In this document: one piece after another, positions 10,963-21,089 of the stretch
How positions within the stretch are numbered: position 1 is the stretch's first letter
Layout: the number at the start of each line of letters is the position of its first letter
Origin: Anthopleura xanthogrammica
Lineage: Eukaryota > Cnidaria > Anthozoa > Actiniaria > Actiniidae
Reading direction: 5' to 3'
DNA: 64,000 bases
Assembly (NCBI GenBank): GCA_964019055.1
Contig: OZ025207.1
Span: forward strand, 17,077,357-17,141,356
Translations under genes and position numbers: made by a program
Notes under the pieces: generated by a model
What the model saw: only the letters and a program-made list of their open reading frames with translations
Told to the model about the DNA's origin: nothing
Database searches by the model: none

Positions 10963-11045
10963 GGCTCAGAGTCCTCACTTGGAAGCTGTTCTCATAGTGG
11001 ATGGGGAAACGTTCATTCTAACTGCAACGGTCACACATGATGTTG
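10963..11045 (+). pseudogene. SRCR unit 8, 3' half
   Basis: Resumes at GGCTCAGAGTCCTCACTTGG, exactly where the 5' half at 7798 stopped, and ends in TGCAACGGTCACACATGATGTTG with a short deletion in the HTYDVG codons. Together with 7639-7798 it restores one cassette by alignment. Confidence 0.8.
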
Positions 11046-11330
11046 ACTTCCACATAAAATATACCTGTAATATATGATTGTACTCTAGTCAGACTCCTGT
11101 TTGCTGTGTAAGATAGCACGTCTCGTAGCGGAGAAGTATATCAAGGTGGAAACAATCTTTCATTTTACTTAGATGTTCAAGCGATAATTTTGTTTCGTTT
11201 CCCTGACTGTTTGTTTTGTATTGTAAAGTTGGATTTAAGCAAATGAAACAATTATGAACAACGGTTTCTGCTGGAGTCGGCCTACTGACTTCTCTTTCTA
11301 CCTACTGCAAGTTTTTAGAGCAATAGGCCA

Positions 11331-11548
11331 CGGAACAGTGTGTCATTATATTTCTTCCCCGGATTTCAACGAAGAAGTCAAGGTTTACCACAGCTATAGG
11401 ATTTTGGTACTATGGACGAAGGACGGGAAAGATTTGGCTTAACGGCATGGGATGTACAGGCTCAGAAGCCTCTCTTGGAAGCTTTTCTCACCGTGGAAAT
11501 TAAACGTTGAATCTTATTAATGCAACGGTCACACATATGATGTTGCCA
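11331..11548 (+). pseudogene. SRCR unit 9, type B, frameshifted
   Basis: Recognisable type B start (TGTGTCATTAT, then DFNEEVKV) but the ACRQLGF codons are deleted. The GSC region is mutated to SFSHRGN followed by a stop, and the CNGHTYDV end is out of frame. Clearly decayed. Confidence 0.75.
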
Positions 11549-11788
11549 TTTGGTTTCCATAATATCTAATAAAACATGATAATACTCTAGTCACTTTTCT
11601 ATTCTACGATAGCTCTCCTTGTAGCGGTAAATGTATGAGAAGGAAATAAATTTTTTAAATGTATTTTGCCGTTAAACTGTCTCCTTTCATTCCCCTGCGG
11701 TTTGTTTTTGCATAAATTTATTCAAATGCCGCAAAATACAATCAATGATTTCTGTTGAAATCTGATTTTACTTTCTACAATACGCCAG

Positions 11789-12016
11789 GGAACAGTGTGT
11801 CATTATGGTTATGACTGGGATATCAACGAAGAAGTCAAGGTAGCTTGTCGTCAGCTTGGATTTACCAGAGCCATAGGATCATGGTACAGGGGACAAGGGA
11901 CAGGTAAAATATGGTTGAACGGTATGCAGTGTACAGGCTCAGAGTCCTCACTTGGAAGTTGTTCTCACCGTGGATGGGGAAATGTTGACTCCATCTGCAA
12001 CGGTCACTCTTATTAA
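11789..12016 (+). pseudogene. SRCR unit 10, type B, truncated at its last residues
   Basis: Well preserved type B domain after a CAG acceptor at 11786-11788: HYGYDWDINEEVKVACRQLG, GFTRAIGSWYRGQGTGK, IWLNGMQC, GSCSHRGWGNV, SICNGHSY. It then hits TAA where other units have GATGTTGG. Only the final DVG is lost, so this could be a very recent break or a terminal exon. I treat it as broken because the downstream sequence resumes the DVG-like text out of frame. Confidence 0.65.
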
Positions 12017-12107
12017 TGGTGGCACGGTGGTATCGGTTTGTGTTGTGCATTCGCTCGTTAATGCGTTAAACAAGTTACGAAGATGATCTCTATATTATGA
12101 CTCCTTT

Positions 12108-12222
12108 TTTCGAAAATGGTCATTTGGGACCAGTTTTGGATTGCAAGAATTCTTAATGAATGTGGTTTCGCTAAAACGGTTCGGTATCTTGGAGGAGAGA
12201 TGGGCTCACCAAAGGTATAAAC
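12108..12222 (+). pseudogene. Fossil type C half-SRCR before unit 11
   Basis: Reads NGHLGPVLDCKNS followed by a decayed core with stops. It aligns with the relics at 2328 and 3888. Confidence 0.5.
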
Positions 12223-12227
12223 ACAAT

Positions 12228-12480
12228 GAAGGACAATGGGGAACAGTGTGTGATGGACCTGGTGGTTGGTACTGGGATATGCCTGATGCGAAGGTTGCAT
12301 GTCGTCAACTTGGTTTTACCAAAACTATAGGATATTGGTACTTTGGAAGAGGGACGGGTAAAGTATGGCTACAGACCATGCAATGTTCAGGCTCAGAGTC
12401 CTCACTTGGAAGCTGTACTCACAATGGATGGGGAAGTGTTTCATCTAGCTGCAACGGTCATACATGGGATGTTGGTGTGC
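12228..12480 (+). CDS. SRCR domain exon, unit 11 (type A)
   Basis: Open type A SRCR domain: GQWGTVCD, loop GPGGWY, WDMPDAKVACRQLGFTKTIG, YWYFGRGTGKVWL, MQCSGSESSLGSC, GSVSSSCNGHTWDVG. The frame is open both upstream and downstream well past the domain. The sixth cysteine may be supplied by VLSC just after DVG. It is among the best preserved units. Confidence 0.75.
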
Positions 12481-12867
12481 TATCTTGTATAACGCAACAT
12501 ATTGATACACTTTGGCTTCAGTTTTTGCATATATTCTATTGCTGCTCTTTTATCTCAGTTGCTAGAGCATGATATTCTTTGTGCAGTAGGTCATGAATTT
12601 GCTTTCCGATACCACCAACAGTCAAGCATATAGATAAATGATTAGTGGGTGCTGTCTTTTCTCTGATAATATCTGAGAGTGGTTTCAATCTCACTATGAC
12701 AATTTGTTACCATGCAGTTTGTTTTTCGTGTCTCATTTACAAGATTTTTTCCTTTCTTTCACGTTTTTTTCTTTTCACTATTATGATCGACTCAGTAATC
12801 CAAAAATTATCGAAAATCGAAGGTCAACCGTAGTTACCACTAAGGCTCAAGTCCACCAATTCGACAA
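12481..12867. other. Spacer without recognisable gene
   Basis: AT-rich sequence with only short spurious frames. I see no domain, repeat or regulatory motif to report. Confidence 0.4.
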
Positions 12868-13196
12868 TAGCCAATAAGGAACAGTTTGTGATGACACAAA
12901 GAGAGCAAACAATCTGCATAATGCTGGATTCGCATGTGGGCATCGATTTTCTCATGATATTCGTATTATCGAAGACGAAATGGTAAATTATGGTTGGGGA
13001 ACAGTCTGCCATAGCGACTAGAGCTCGGACGATTCAAGGAATGATGCGCAGGTTGCTTGTCGACAACTTGGTTTCAACAAATCTCTAGGATATTGGTTGT
13101 GGGGACGTGGTACGGGTAAAGCGTGGCAGTACGCCATGCCGTGTTCAGGATCGGAATCTCCACTTGGAAGCTGTTCTCACAATGGATGGGGGAATT
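12868..13196 (+). pseudogene. SRCR unit 12, divergent and broken
   Basis: Two overlapping relics. 12868-12990 holds a decayed half domain starting GTVCDDT. From 12990 a second starts WGTVCH, hits a stop, then reads NDAQVACRQLGFNKSLG, YWLWGRGTGKAW, MPCSGSESPLGSC and GWGN before another stop. It is more divergent from the consensus than other units, indicating an older copy. Confidence 0.65.
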
Positions 13197-13418
13197 GAGG
13201 TTATTGGTTAGAGAAAAGCGAATGAGTTTATTGGTAAGAGAAAAGCATTTGCAACTGTCTTGAGCCTTAGCTTGCGAGAGTGCTCTATCCTATCCGTTTT
13301 TATAGCCTAATTATCATTTTCTGAGAAAAACTATTTTACTTAAAAGAATTGTGCTTCTAATACATATATTCCATATGCAGAGATTAATGTTCCGTGACAT
13401 TATACAAGTCTACCACAG

Positions 13419-13517
13419 TTGTCAGTTTGGAACAGTATGTGATTACTATAATAATGGTTACTGGGATATGAATGATGTGAAGGTTGCTTGTCGTCAACTT
13501 GGTTTTACCAAAACTGT
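13419..13517 (+). pseudogene. SRCR unit 13, 5' part only
   Basis: After a CCACAG acceptor the unit reads FGTVCD, loop YYNNGY, WDMNDVKVACRQLGFTKTV. It then stops matching at 13517, where a foreign sequence starting CATTCTCGTACCCAGAGCC begins. The rest of the cassette is absent. Confidence 0.75.
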
Positions 13518-13800
13518 CATTCTCGTACCCAGAGCCTTCTGAGCTTTCTAACGAAAACTCGAAGGCTTTTGGCAACCCTAAAGTTCTATCAAATTTCATT
13601 GGCTGTTGAAAATAACATAAAAAACGAACTCTGATTGGTCAATAAGAAAAAAAACCATACCAACAAAAACAAAGCAAGCCAAATCAACTAAAACGGTTAT
13701 ATATCTTCGAATCTTGGATCACATCCTATTTCCAGTTGTCGAACATATAAAATTATACAAATCGAAGTCGTAAACAATCTGTTAGAAAGGTTGAGCCTAG
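13518..13800. other. Inserted sequence truncating SRCR unit 13
   Basis: Starts abruptly with CATTCTCGTACCCAGAGCC inside the SRCR codons and shows no SRCR similarity. The start resembles termini of short non-autonomous DNA elements common in marine invertebrates (recalled, not verified). The right end is not defined. Confidence 0.4.
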
Positions 13801-13838
13801 GCCAAACGACGGGTTTACCAGAGCTAGATTTACTTTAG

Positions 13839-14097
13839 TGGACATTGGGGAACAGTCTGTAGTGGTACTACTAGCTATTGGTACTGGGATATGAATGATG
13901 CCAAAGTTGCTTGTCATCAGCTTGGTTTTAGCAAAACTGTTGGATATTGGTACCATGGACGAGGGACGGGTAAAGTATGGCTGCTGGTCATTCGATGTAC
14001 AGGCTCAGAGTCCTCACTTGGAAGATGTACTCACAATGGATGGGGAAACGTTGGCTCTTACTGCAACGGTCACACATATGATGCTGGTGTAGTGTTG
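13839..14097 (+). CDS. SRCR domain exon, unit 14 (type A)
   Basis: Open type A domain: GHWGTVC, loop SGTTSYWY, WDMNDAKVACHQLGFSKTVG, YWYHGRGTGKVWL, then a divergent LVIRCTGSESSLGRC and GNVGSYCNGHTYDAG. The acceptor is probably TTTAG at 13838. The final cysteine is absent (GVVL). The residue pair before the third cysteine (LVIRC) differs from the usual YNMQC or QSMQC. Confidence 0.72.
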
Positions 14098-14659
14098 AAG
14101 TATAGTTAAAATTGAAACGTTCATTATTTTAGTGCTTTTTAATGGTCCCAATTAGAAACTAATTATTATCGTTTCATAATCAAGGTGAACCTGGAATACA
14201 GTGTGACGCTCCTTGGAATGTGAAAATGAAATCTTTAGATCGTTATTCCACTAACGCAAAGACTGTTGAGTTAATTATCCCGCACGAAACATTAACATAA
14301 CATATAGCTATTAAGGAGGAACTGGTCATAGTTATTGACAAACAAAACATTTATAAACGACCAGAAAATGATTAAGATTGAAGCTTTGTCTTTTCAAATA
14401 TAACTTGCGATTTGCTTCAGATAATGCGGTCAGATGGAAGTCATGAAATCCCTCAGAGAACAACTTTTAATCTTGTCAACTCGTTTAAAGCTGAAAAAAA
14501 TGATTTTTAATTTTGAGCTGTTTTTATTGTCTTGTTTATTTTTGTTTTTGTTTTGTCTTTATTGTTTTATTTTTTTTGGTGGTTGGCAATTACTTAAGTT
14601 GGCTCCAAGGAGTTATTTTTGAGTCACTGTTCCTTTATTTAATCCGCATATACATACTC

Positions 14660-15307
14660 TTACTTTATCTCAATGAATCTGAACAAGAGAAAATGAACTA
14701 GTTCATGTTATCTTAATCTGAATTTTGCTTCAGATGTTAGAACTAAATAAAGTTAATGAATGGTTGAGTGCTAATAAACTAACGTTAAATGTCAGCAAAT
14801 CCAATTATGTAATATTTACTTCTTGCCAGAGAAAGCTTTCCTTTGAACCTCAGATTTTTATCAATAATAAAACTCGGGAACATAAACAAGAAAATAAATA
14901 TCTTGGTATCCTTTTAGATCACAACCTGAACTGGAAATCCCACATCCATGAAATTTCTAAAAAAGTTGCCAGAGGAATCGGAATTTTATCCCGTATTAGA
15001 CACTTCACTGACTCTTCGGTTCTGTTACAACTATTATTCTTTAATATCTTCTTATTTAACTTATGGTGTGATAATATGGGGGAACATTTACGATTCAACT
15101 ATTAACACTCTTTTTATTCTACAAAAAAAGACAATTCGTCTAATTACCTTTTCCAAATTCGACGAACATTCTGACCTATTATTTTCTAAACTTCAAATTT
15201 TTAAGCTGCTTCATGATCTTATCTACCTACGTAATGCTAAATTTCTTTATCATTTCCATTCTAAATTACTTCCAAATGTCTTTGATCACTTCTTCCTCTC
15301 AGTATAA
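14660..15307 (+). pseudogene. LINE reverse-transcriptase C-terminal fragment
   Basis: Encodes LNKVNEWLSANKLTLNVSKS and KYLGILLDHNLNWKSHI, the thumb region that follows the catalytic core in non-LTR reverse transcriptases. After a one-base shift near 15005 it continues as SYLTYGVIIWGN and LQKKTIRLI. No YADD core is present. The fragment ends in an AAT repeat. It is a different LINE family from the one at 7799. Confidence 0.75.
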
Positions 15308-15312
15308 TAATA

Positions 15313-15352
<40 letters not shown>
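15303..15352. repeat. (AAT)n microsatellite
   Basis: Simple trinucleotide run at the junction between the LINE fragment and the next repeat. Confidence 0.95.
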
Positions 15353-15353
<1 letters not shown>

Positions 15354-15950
15354 GTCTTTATTCCATCAAAAAGAAAAAAATACATATCTTAAGTTACAAA
15401 AAATGAAAAAATATATATATATACGAATGTAACACCTACGTTACCTAGAACAATAGACCACTACTTGCGATTATACCGACGCGACTATACGCAATACCGA
15501 CTAATTACTGTTTACGATTACGACTGCAGCACCAGAGCTATAAATACCATCTACTGTCTTTCATTCCCCACTGTACTCTGAAGATGACTTCCGCTCAGGT
15601 TGTCGAAACGTCAGTCTCTACCAACAACAGTCTTTCTCAAGACTACACTCACCCGGACGATCACATTACTCCCTCAACTACTACTCCTGGGTTAAAACCA
15701 TTTACTCTCATTATTATTATTGCAGTTCACAAGTATTATCATTTTCCACCATAAATTTTTTTATTTTCATTTATTCGTGTTACCTAGCTAAATTAGCTCC
15801 TTAGTTACTCTAGGTAACCAATACCATAATTTTGTAAATATATATATACTACTAATAACTATTACTAATTTTTTGTAAAGCTGTTTGGTATAAATAAATA
15901 TTATTGTATTGTATTATTTGGAAAATTAAATAATTACCCCTTTTCTTAAA
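15353..15950. other. Retroelement-like 3' sequence without coding region
   Basis: Non-coding. Contains CTGAAGATGACTTCCG and TTGTCGAAACGTCAGTC around 15583-15617. This pairing resembles sequences repeated at the ends of Penelope-like and related elements and superficially a hammerhead-ribozyme core. A TTATT tail follows at 15710. I cannot place it in a family. Confidence 0.4.
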
Positions 15951-16488
15951 TCCAAAAAAAAAAAATACATCTAGGGAAACTTCAAGGCTTAGCATATGTA
16001 ATCACGCGGATAGAAGCCAGAGTATGATGGTAACGCAAGGGTTGTTCGAGATAAATCCACAAAAACGTTATAGATTCTATGGAATGTTTTATTTAAACAT
16101 ATTTGAAGCGATAGGGGTAATATATTTTTTCAAAAAAAAAAAACATTTTCAAACAGATGTTTAGACATGGTTTTCCTCTGAAAGACATTTAAGTTTTCAA
16201 AAAAAAAAAACGTTTTACACGTTTTATTTTGCGTGTGGTCTTTTCTATCCTTTTTCACAGATAGCAAGTCAACCAATCAATGCATCATGATTATTTCCTC
16301 AAAAAAAAAAGTTTTTCTTTTTGCTTAACTTGCGCGAGAGGGCTATACCATGCTTTTTCATAGATAGATATTCAAAGCCTCTATCATTTTATCAGAAAAA
16401 GACTAATTAAAAAGAATTGTTTTTTCTAATACATAGATTCCATATGCAGAGAATAATGTTTCCGCGGCATAGTACACGTCTACTACAA

Positions 16489-16726
16489 TGGTCTGTGGGG
16501 AACAGTATGTGATTATCATTATGGTTACTATTGGGATATGAATGAAGGGAAGGTTGCTTGTCATTATTTTGCATATTGGTACTTTGGACGAGGAACGGGC
16601 AAAGTATGGTTGTACAACTTGCAGTGTACAGGCTCAGAATCCTCACTTGGAAGCTGTTCTCACAATGGATGGGGAAACGTTGACTCTAACTGCAATGGTC
16701 ACACATGGGATGTTGGATGTGGTTAA
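16489..16726 (+). pseudogene. SRCR unit 15, internally deleted
   Basis: Reads WGTVCD, loop YHYGYY, WDMNEGKVAC, then HYFA directly joined to YWYFGRGTGKVWL. The RQLGFTKTVG stretch between the second cysteine and YWY has been lost in frame. The end is normal (QCTGSESSLGSC, GNVDSNCNGHTWDVG). The preceding acceptor is also changed, from CACAG to CACAATG. Probably non-functional, although the frame is open. Confidence 0.7.
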
Positions 16727-17318
16727 ATGAGGATATACATAATTTTTGTTACAAATTTCCTTTAACGCACTTATTACGAATATTACGAAATATAACGAAA
16801 CCCAAAGAAAGGAAACTCTGTTGAGTGACGTTTCGGGGTTGTCATAACAATAAAACTTTTGAGTGAGTAATGTGATCGTCCGGGTTAGTAAAATAAAACT
16901 TTTCTCCCCTTCAAGCACTGCAATAATATGTTTTACTAAATGTTTGCACATCATTTATAACATATCAATTTTAATGTTGGTGGTGGGGGAGGGGGGATGG
17001 GAGAAGAAGCTGCTATATATCTAGGGATTGTTTACATAAATGTATGAGATGTTATAAATAAAACTGATGAGTATGGAATCAAATTCAATGTTATAGATCC
17101 TTTGAAATATTTCATATTTTACGAAAAAGAATTGTTTTTTTTTCTACTGCATGGATTCCATATGCAGAGATTAATGTTTCCGCGGCATTATACAGATAGT
17201 AATAATAATAGTATTAATAGATAATCTTTATTTAAGCTGCTAAAGTATGTCAGTTTTACGAGACAAGTAAACTGGTATCACATGAGCAAAGTAAGTTGGT
17301 ATCAACAATCTACCAAAG
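16727..17318. other. SRCR spacer with a small insertion
   Basis: Holds a block repeated at 40570-40960 (CGACGTTTCGGGG, then a CTTTTCTCC/CTTCAAGC block), showing the segmental duplication. At 17188-17306 about 110 bp containing TAATAATAAT and a LINE-tail-like text interrupts the usual TATACAAGTCTACCACAG leader. Confidence 0.5.
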
Positions 17319-17589
17319 TGGTCATCGGGGAATCGTATGTGCACGTGATTCTTATGGCTATGGTTACTGGGATATAAATGATGCCAAGGTTGCTTGTCGT
17401 CAACTTGGTTTTACCAAAACTGTTGGATATTGGTACCTTGGACGAGGGACAGGTAAAGTGTGGCTATACCGCATGGGATGTTCAGGCACAGAGTCCTCAC
17501 TTGGAAGCTGTACTCACGATGGATGGGGAAGCGTTAACTCTGCTTGCAATGGTCACACATGGGATGTCGGTTTCATCTGCAGTGTAACT
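17319..17589 (+). CDS. SRCR domain exon, unit 16 (type A)
   Basis: Open type A domain: GHRGIVC, a long loop ARDSYGYGY, WDINDAKVACRQLGFTKTVG, YWYLGRGTGKVWL, MGCSGTESSLGSC, GSVNSACNGHTWDVGFIC. All six cysteines are present. The loop is among the longest in the array and rich in Tyr and Gly. The acceptor is the AAAG at 17315-17318. The frame stops at 17616 after SVTGAESIRIC. The same tail type (VTG/LTG) follows units 7 and 29. Confidence 0.75.
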
Positions 17590-17616
17590 GGGGCGGAGAG
17601 CATCAGGATCTGCTAA

Positions 17617-18090
17617 AAAGTAATTATATTTTTGTTTATTATTTTCGTTTTCATTTTTCGTGTTAAAATTATTCATAATTCAAGTGTGATTAAATTGTGA
17701 AAAACTCAAACCCTTTTTTATTTTCAACGAGCGCAATCAGTTGAATTGCGGCACATCTGTTTGGGTAATGTTTGCTGCACTACAAAAGAAAAACACATTA
17801 AACATGGAAAACATGCGAGGTGCAGGCTTGAGCTGAGCAAGTTTTTATTTATTTATTTATTTTCATTTAATTAGTTAACTATTAATTTAAAAGAAGTGAA
17901 ATCATTAAAGTTCTTGATGGTACATCGTAAGGTTACCTTGAAGGTCAGTGGGACTTGAATGAAAGCTTTTTTCATAGCTCAGTTTTAGTATTTGTTTACA
18001 ACTAAACGGCTTATAACTGTTCTACGCAAAATATTATTGTTAGGAAGTATATTAATGTCAGTATTAGCATGCAGCTTAAAATTTAGAAGG
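17617..18090. other. SRCR spacer
   Basis: No gene. Repeats the spacer seen at 4300-4735 and 42720-43200 (ACATGCGAGG, GTTAGGAAGT). Confidence 0.45.
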
Positions 18091-18515
18091 TTAACGGGTG
18101 GTCACTGGGATAAAAATGATGCCAAGGTGACATGTCGCGAAAAAGAATTTTTCAAAAACTATAGGGACTTAAGAGTTATTTTAGGTCAAGAGATGGAGGT
18201 TATAAGTCAATACGTTGGATTGAGAATTATCGTTTGTCTTTTTTTCTTTTTTTGCAAAACAGAGGTCGACAGAAATTAACGAACATAAAATGCACGAGAT
18301 TACAAAGTAATTCTGATAAAGACACTAAAATAAAAAGAAAATTCATAGGACCAACATTAGCAGCGTATTGCAAGCTTTACGGACACTAATGTTCTAAGAG
18401 CACCCGTCTTATTTATCATTGGTGAAGTTGGTATAACCTATTGCGTCACAGGGACTTTGTACTATGGAAATGGGACAGGAAAGATATAGCTGAACCGTAT
18501 GGGATGCATATGTTG
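18091..18515 (+). pseudogene. SRCR unit 17, heavily decayed
   Basis: 18091-18230 reads GGHWDKNDAKVTCREKEFF and then loses similarity. 18436-18515 carries a relic of the second half (YYGNGTGK, then stop, LNRMGC). The intervening about 200 bp is not SRCR. Related relics occur near 295, 7015 and 43730. Confidence 0.55.
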
Positions 18516-18922
18516 TTGCAGCATCACACAAGTACTTTTTTGATGATAAACGTATTCATAAGTAGAGATATGTGATAGAATGGTTTAACATTTACCCATA
18601 TCAGAGGAAATAGCGTTAGTATATTCTCTTAAAAATTACGTCATACATTTCTTTTTTAGATATGGTTAAAGATATTTTAATTTTTCAAAGAACACAAATA
18701 TCCAAGCTAGTAGAATTGTTTTTAACCTTAGCTTGTGCGAGTGGTCTATCCAATCCATTTTCAAACGTAGCCAACCAATGAAAGCCTTATAATAATTTTT
18801 TCAGAAAGAATATTTTATGACAAAGAAGTGCTTTCAATGCATATATTTAATATTAATGAAAACTTATGTTCAATTTTAATTAGAAATTAATGTATCGACG
18901 GAAGTATTCAAGTCCAGCACAG

Positions 18923-19195
18923 TGGTCAATGGGGAACAATATGTGATAAATATGATATCTTTCTTGGTTACACCTGGGATATTAATGATGCGAAGGTTGC
19001 TTGTCGACAACTTGGTTTTACCAAAACTGTTGGATATTGGCACTATGGACAAGGGACGGGTAAAGTATGGCTGCAGGACATGCAGTGTACAGGCTCAGAG
19101 TCCTCACTTGGAAGCTGCACTCACAATGGATGGGGATACGTTAACTCTGCTTGCAATGGTCACACATGGGATGTTGGTGTCGTCTGCAATTTAAA
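18923..19195 (+). CDS. SRCR domain exon, unit 18 (type A)
   Basis: Open type A domain after CACAG: GQWGTICD, a long loop KYDIFLGYT, WDINDAKVACRQLGFTKTVG, YWHYGQGTGKVWL, MQCTGSESSLGSC, GYVNSACNGHTWDVGVVC. Six cysteines are intact. It stops 5 codons after the last cysteine. Its leader (TGTATCGACGGAAGTATTCAAGTCC) is a diverged copy of the standard one. Confidence 0.75.
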
Positions 19196-19558
19196 AAAGT
19201 GTTAATATTTTCTTTCTTATGAAATTACTGTGCTACACGCCGTACTGTGAACACAAGTTTTTTATTAATTTTTGACAACTTTTTGACATTTTTTTGACAG
19301 CTTTGATGGATATAGAGGCAAGCCGACACGGATATCTGAAATAACATCTTTTCAATAAACTCCCCGCGTTTTTTTTAAAACCTAGTAGAGTCTATAAAAT
19401 TTAGCAATGGATATCAACAGCGTTTGTAAGTATTTTATTCTATTCAATATTTTTTTAGCGTCGCTTGATCGCTTGCATTCTTTATTTGATACCAGCTGAT
19501 GTGCATATTCAGAAATTAAATATTCAGAAATTAATGTGTCGGCGGCAGTATACAAGTC

Positions 19559-20013
19559 ATGCAATGGGGAACAATATGTGATTACAAACATCCCATTTAT
19601 GGTTACTACTACTGGGATATGAATGATGCTGTCTGTACTCAACTTGGTTTTACCAAAACTGTTGGATATTGGTACCTTGGACGAGGGACAGGTAAAGCCT
19701 GGCTGTACAACATGCGATGCACAGGCTCAGAGTCCTAACTTGGAAGCTGTGCAGTGGCTGTGCAGTGGCTGGCTGCAGTGGCTGTCGACTCGAAAGTTTA
19801 TACTACTTCGACAGCCACACACACTTTACTATAAATTAAATACATAATTTTCAGTCACTTATCCTGCTTTCAAATTTGTAAATGTTATGTATAAATATTC
19901 ATATTGTAAATATATGTGTGTGAATAAAACAAAGTTCAAAAAGTGTTCTCACCGTGGATGGGGCAACGTTGACTCTAACTGCAACGGTCATACATATGAT
20001 GTTGGCATCGTGT
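19559..20013 (+). pseudogene. SRCR unit 19, split by a ~190-bp insertion
   Basis: The 5' part (19559-19750) has loop YKHPIYGYYY, a deletion in NDAKVACRQ, and a stop in SES-LGSC. The 3' part resumes at 19944 with SHRGWGNVDSNCNGHTYDVG. Between them lies a sequence that begins with GCAGTGGCTG repeats and ends with AATAAAAC and an A-rich run, as if a short retroposed 3' end had inserted. The usual acceptor before the unit is deleted. Confidence 0.7.
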
Positions 20014-20159
20014 TTCATAAAATGTACCTTTAACCTATAATTGTACTCTAGTCAAACTTTTCCATTGTACAATAGTACATTATTTATTTAGCTGTTAAAC
20101 CCATTCTTTCCTTTCGTTTTCCTGTCTGTTTTCGCATTAAATTCAATTTCATCAAATTG

Positions 20160-20300
20160 TCGACTTGGTTTCGCTAGACAACTGTTGTATATTCGGACCT
20201 CAGGCGTCGGATGGGCTTACCAGATGATGGACAATTGGGAACCGTGTGTGATGGAACTCTGGGTGCAACGATCACACATGGGATGTTGGTGTCGTTTGCG
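20160..20300 (+). pseudogene. SRCR unit 20, first and last residues only
   Basis: Begins with a fossil half domain, then QLGTVCDG, and jumps directly to the CAACGATCACACATGGGATG end. The middle of the domain has been deleted relative to unit 4, whose 5' and 3' flanks match here. Confidence 0.65.
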
Positions 20301-20511
20301 ATTTCAACTGCAGTCAAAAGCTTGCCTATCTGAGAAAAAAATAGTATTAATTTTCTTATGACATGTAAATAAAGTGTGACGAAAAAGTAGCCATTTTTAT
20401 TTTGGCTTGTGCAACTTAGTTACAGCAAATCTGTAGGAATAAAGTACTATGCAGGGAGGAATATGCACAATGGACTTAGAATTCTGGGAATATTTTTATT
20501 TATTAATATTT

Positions 20512-20513
20512 AC

Positions 20514-20556
<43 letters not shown>

Positions 20557-20558
20557 TT
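20512..20558. repeat. (TTTA)n tail of the L1-like LINE
   Basis: Simple TTTA run at the 3' end of the minus-strand LINE. Confidence 0.9.
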
Positions 20559-20589
20559 TTTTATTAATTCTTTTTTTTTTCCAATATTC

Positions 20590-21060
20590 ACAACAATTAT
20601 ACTACAATTATATAAACTTCAGATTATTTACAACTTATCGAGTAATACACTAAGTGTGTTACCCTAGATGAACTATATACTACATACTTCCAATAACCAT
20701 AATTTTGACTACAATTATATTTACTACAGACTATTTACAACTTATCGAGTAATACACTAAGTGTGTTACCCTAGATGAATTATATACTACATACTTCCGA
20801 TAACCACGATTTTGACTACAATTATATTAACTACAGATTATTTACGACTTATCGAGTAACACACTAAGTGTGTTACCCTAGATGAAATATATAATACATA
20901 TAATATTTTTTCATTAACATTACCAATTATACCACAATTATGTTAACAACAGTTTGTTCTCAACTTATTGAGTAACACACTTAGTGTGACACCCTAGAAG
21001 AAATATATAATACTAATGGCATTTCAATAACATACATATAACACAACTACACCACAATCA
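20590..21060. repeat. Tandem repeat, about 107 bp x 4
   Basis: The block CTTATCGAGTAATACACTAA followed by GTGTGTTACCCTAGATGA recurs at about 20634, 20741, 20848 and 20964, giving spacings of 107, 107 and 116 bp. Each copy contains a short palindrome, ACACTAAGTGTGT. The repeats lie in the 3' part of the LINE. Confidence 0.88.
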
Positions 21061-21089
21061 CTACATCTGCTACATAGGACTTGTTCAAT

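Noticed and set aside
14434..14701. Two overlapping Phe/Leu-rich frames
   Set aside because: Low-complexity T-rich sequence without start context, conservation or domain.
15583..15617. Hammerhead ribozyme annotation
   Set aside because: Core boxes are only loosely matched and the adjoining stem is mispaired, so it is kept as a low-interest finding and not as a feature.
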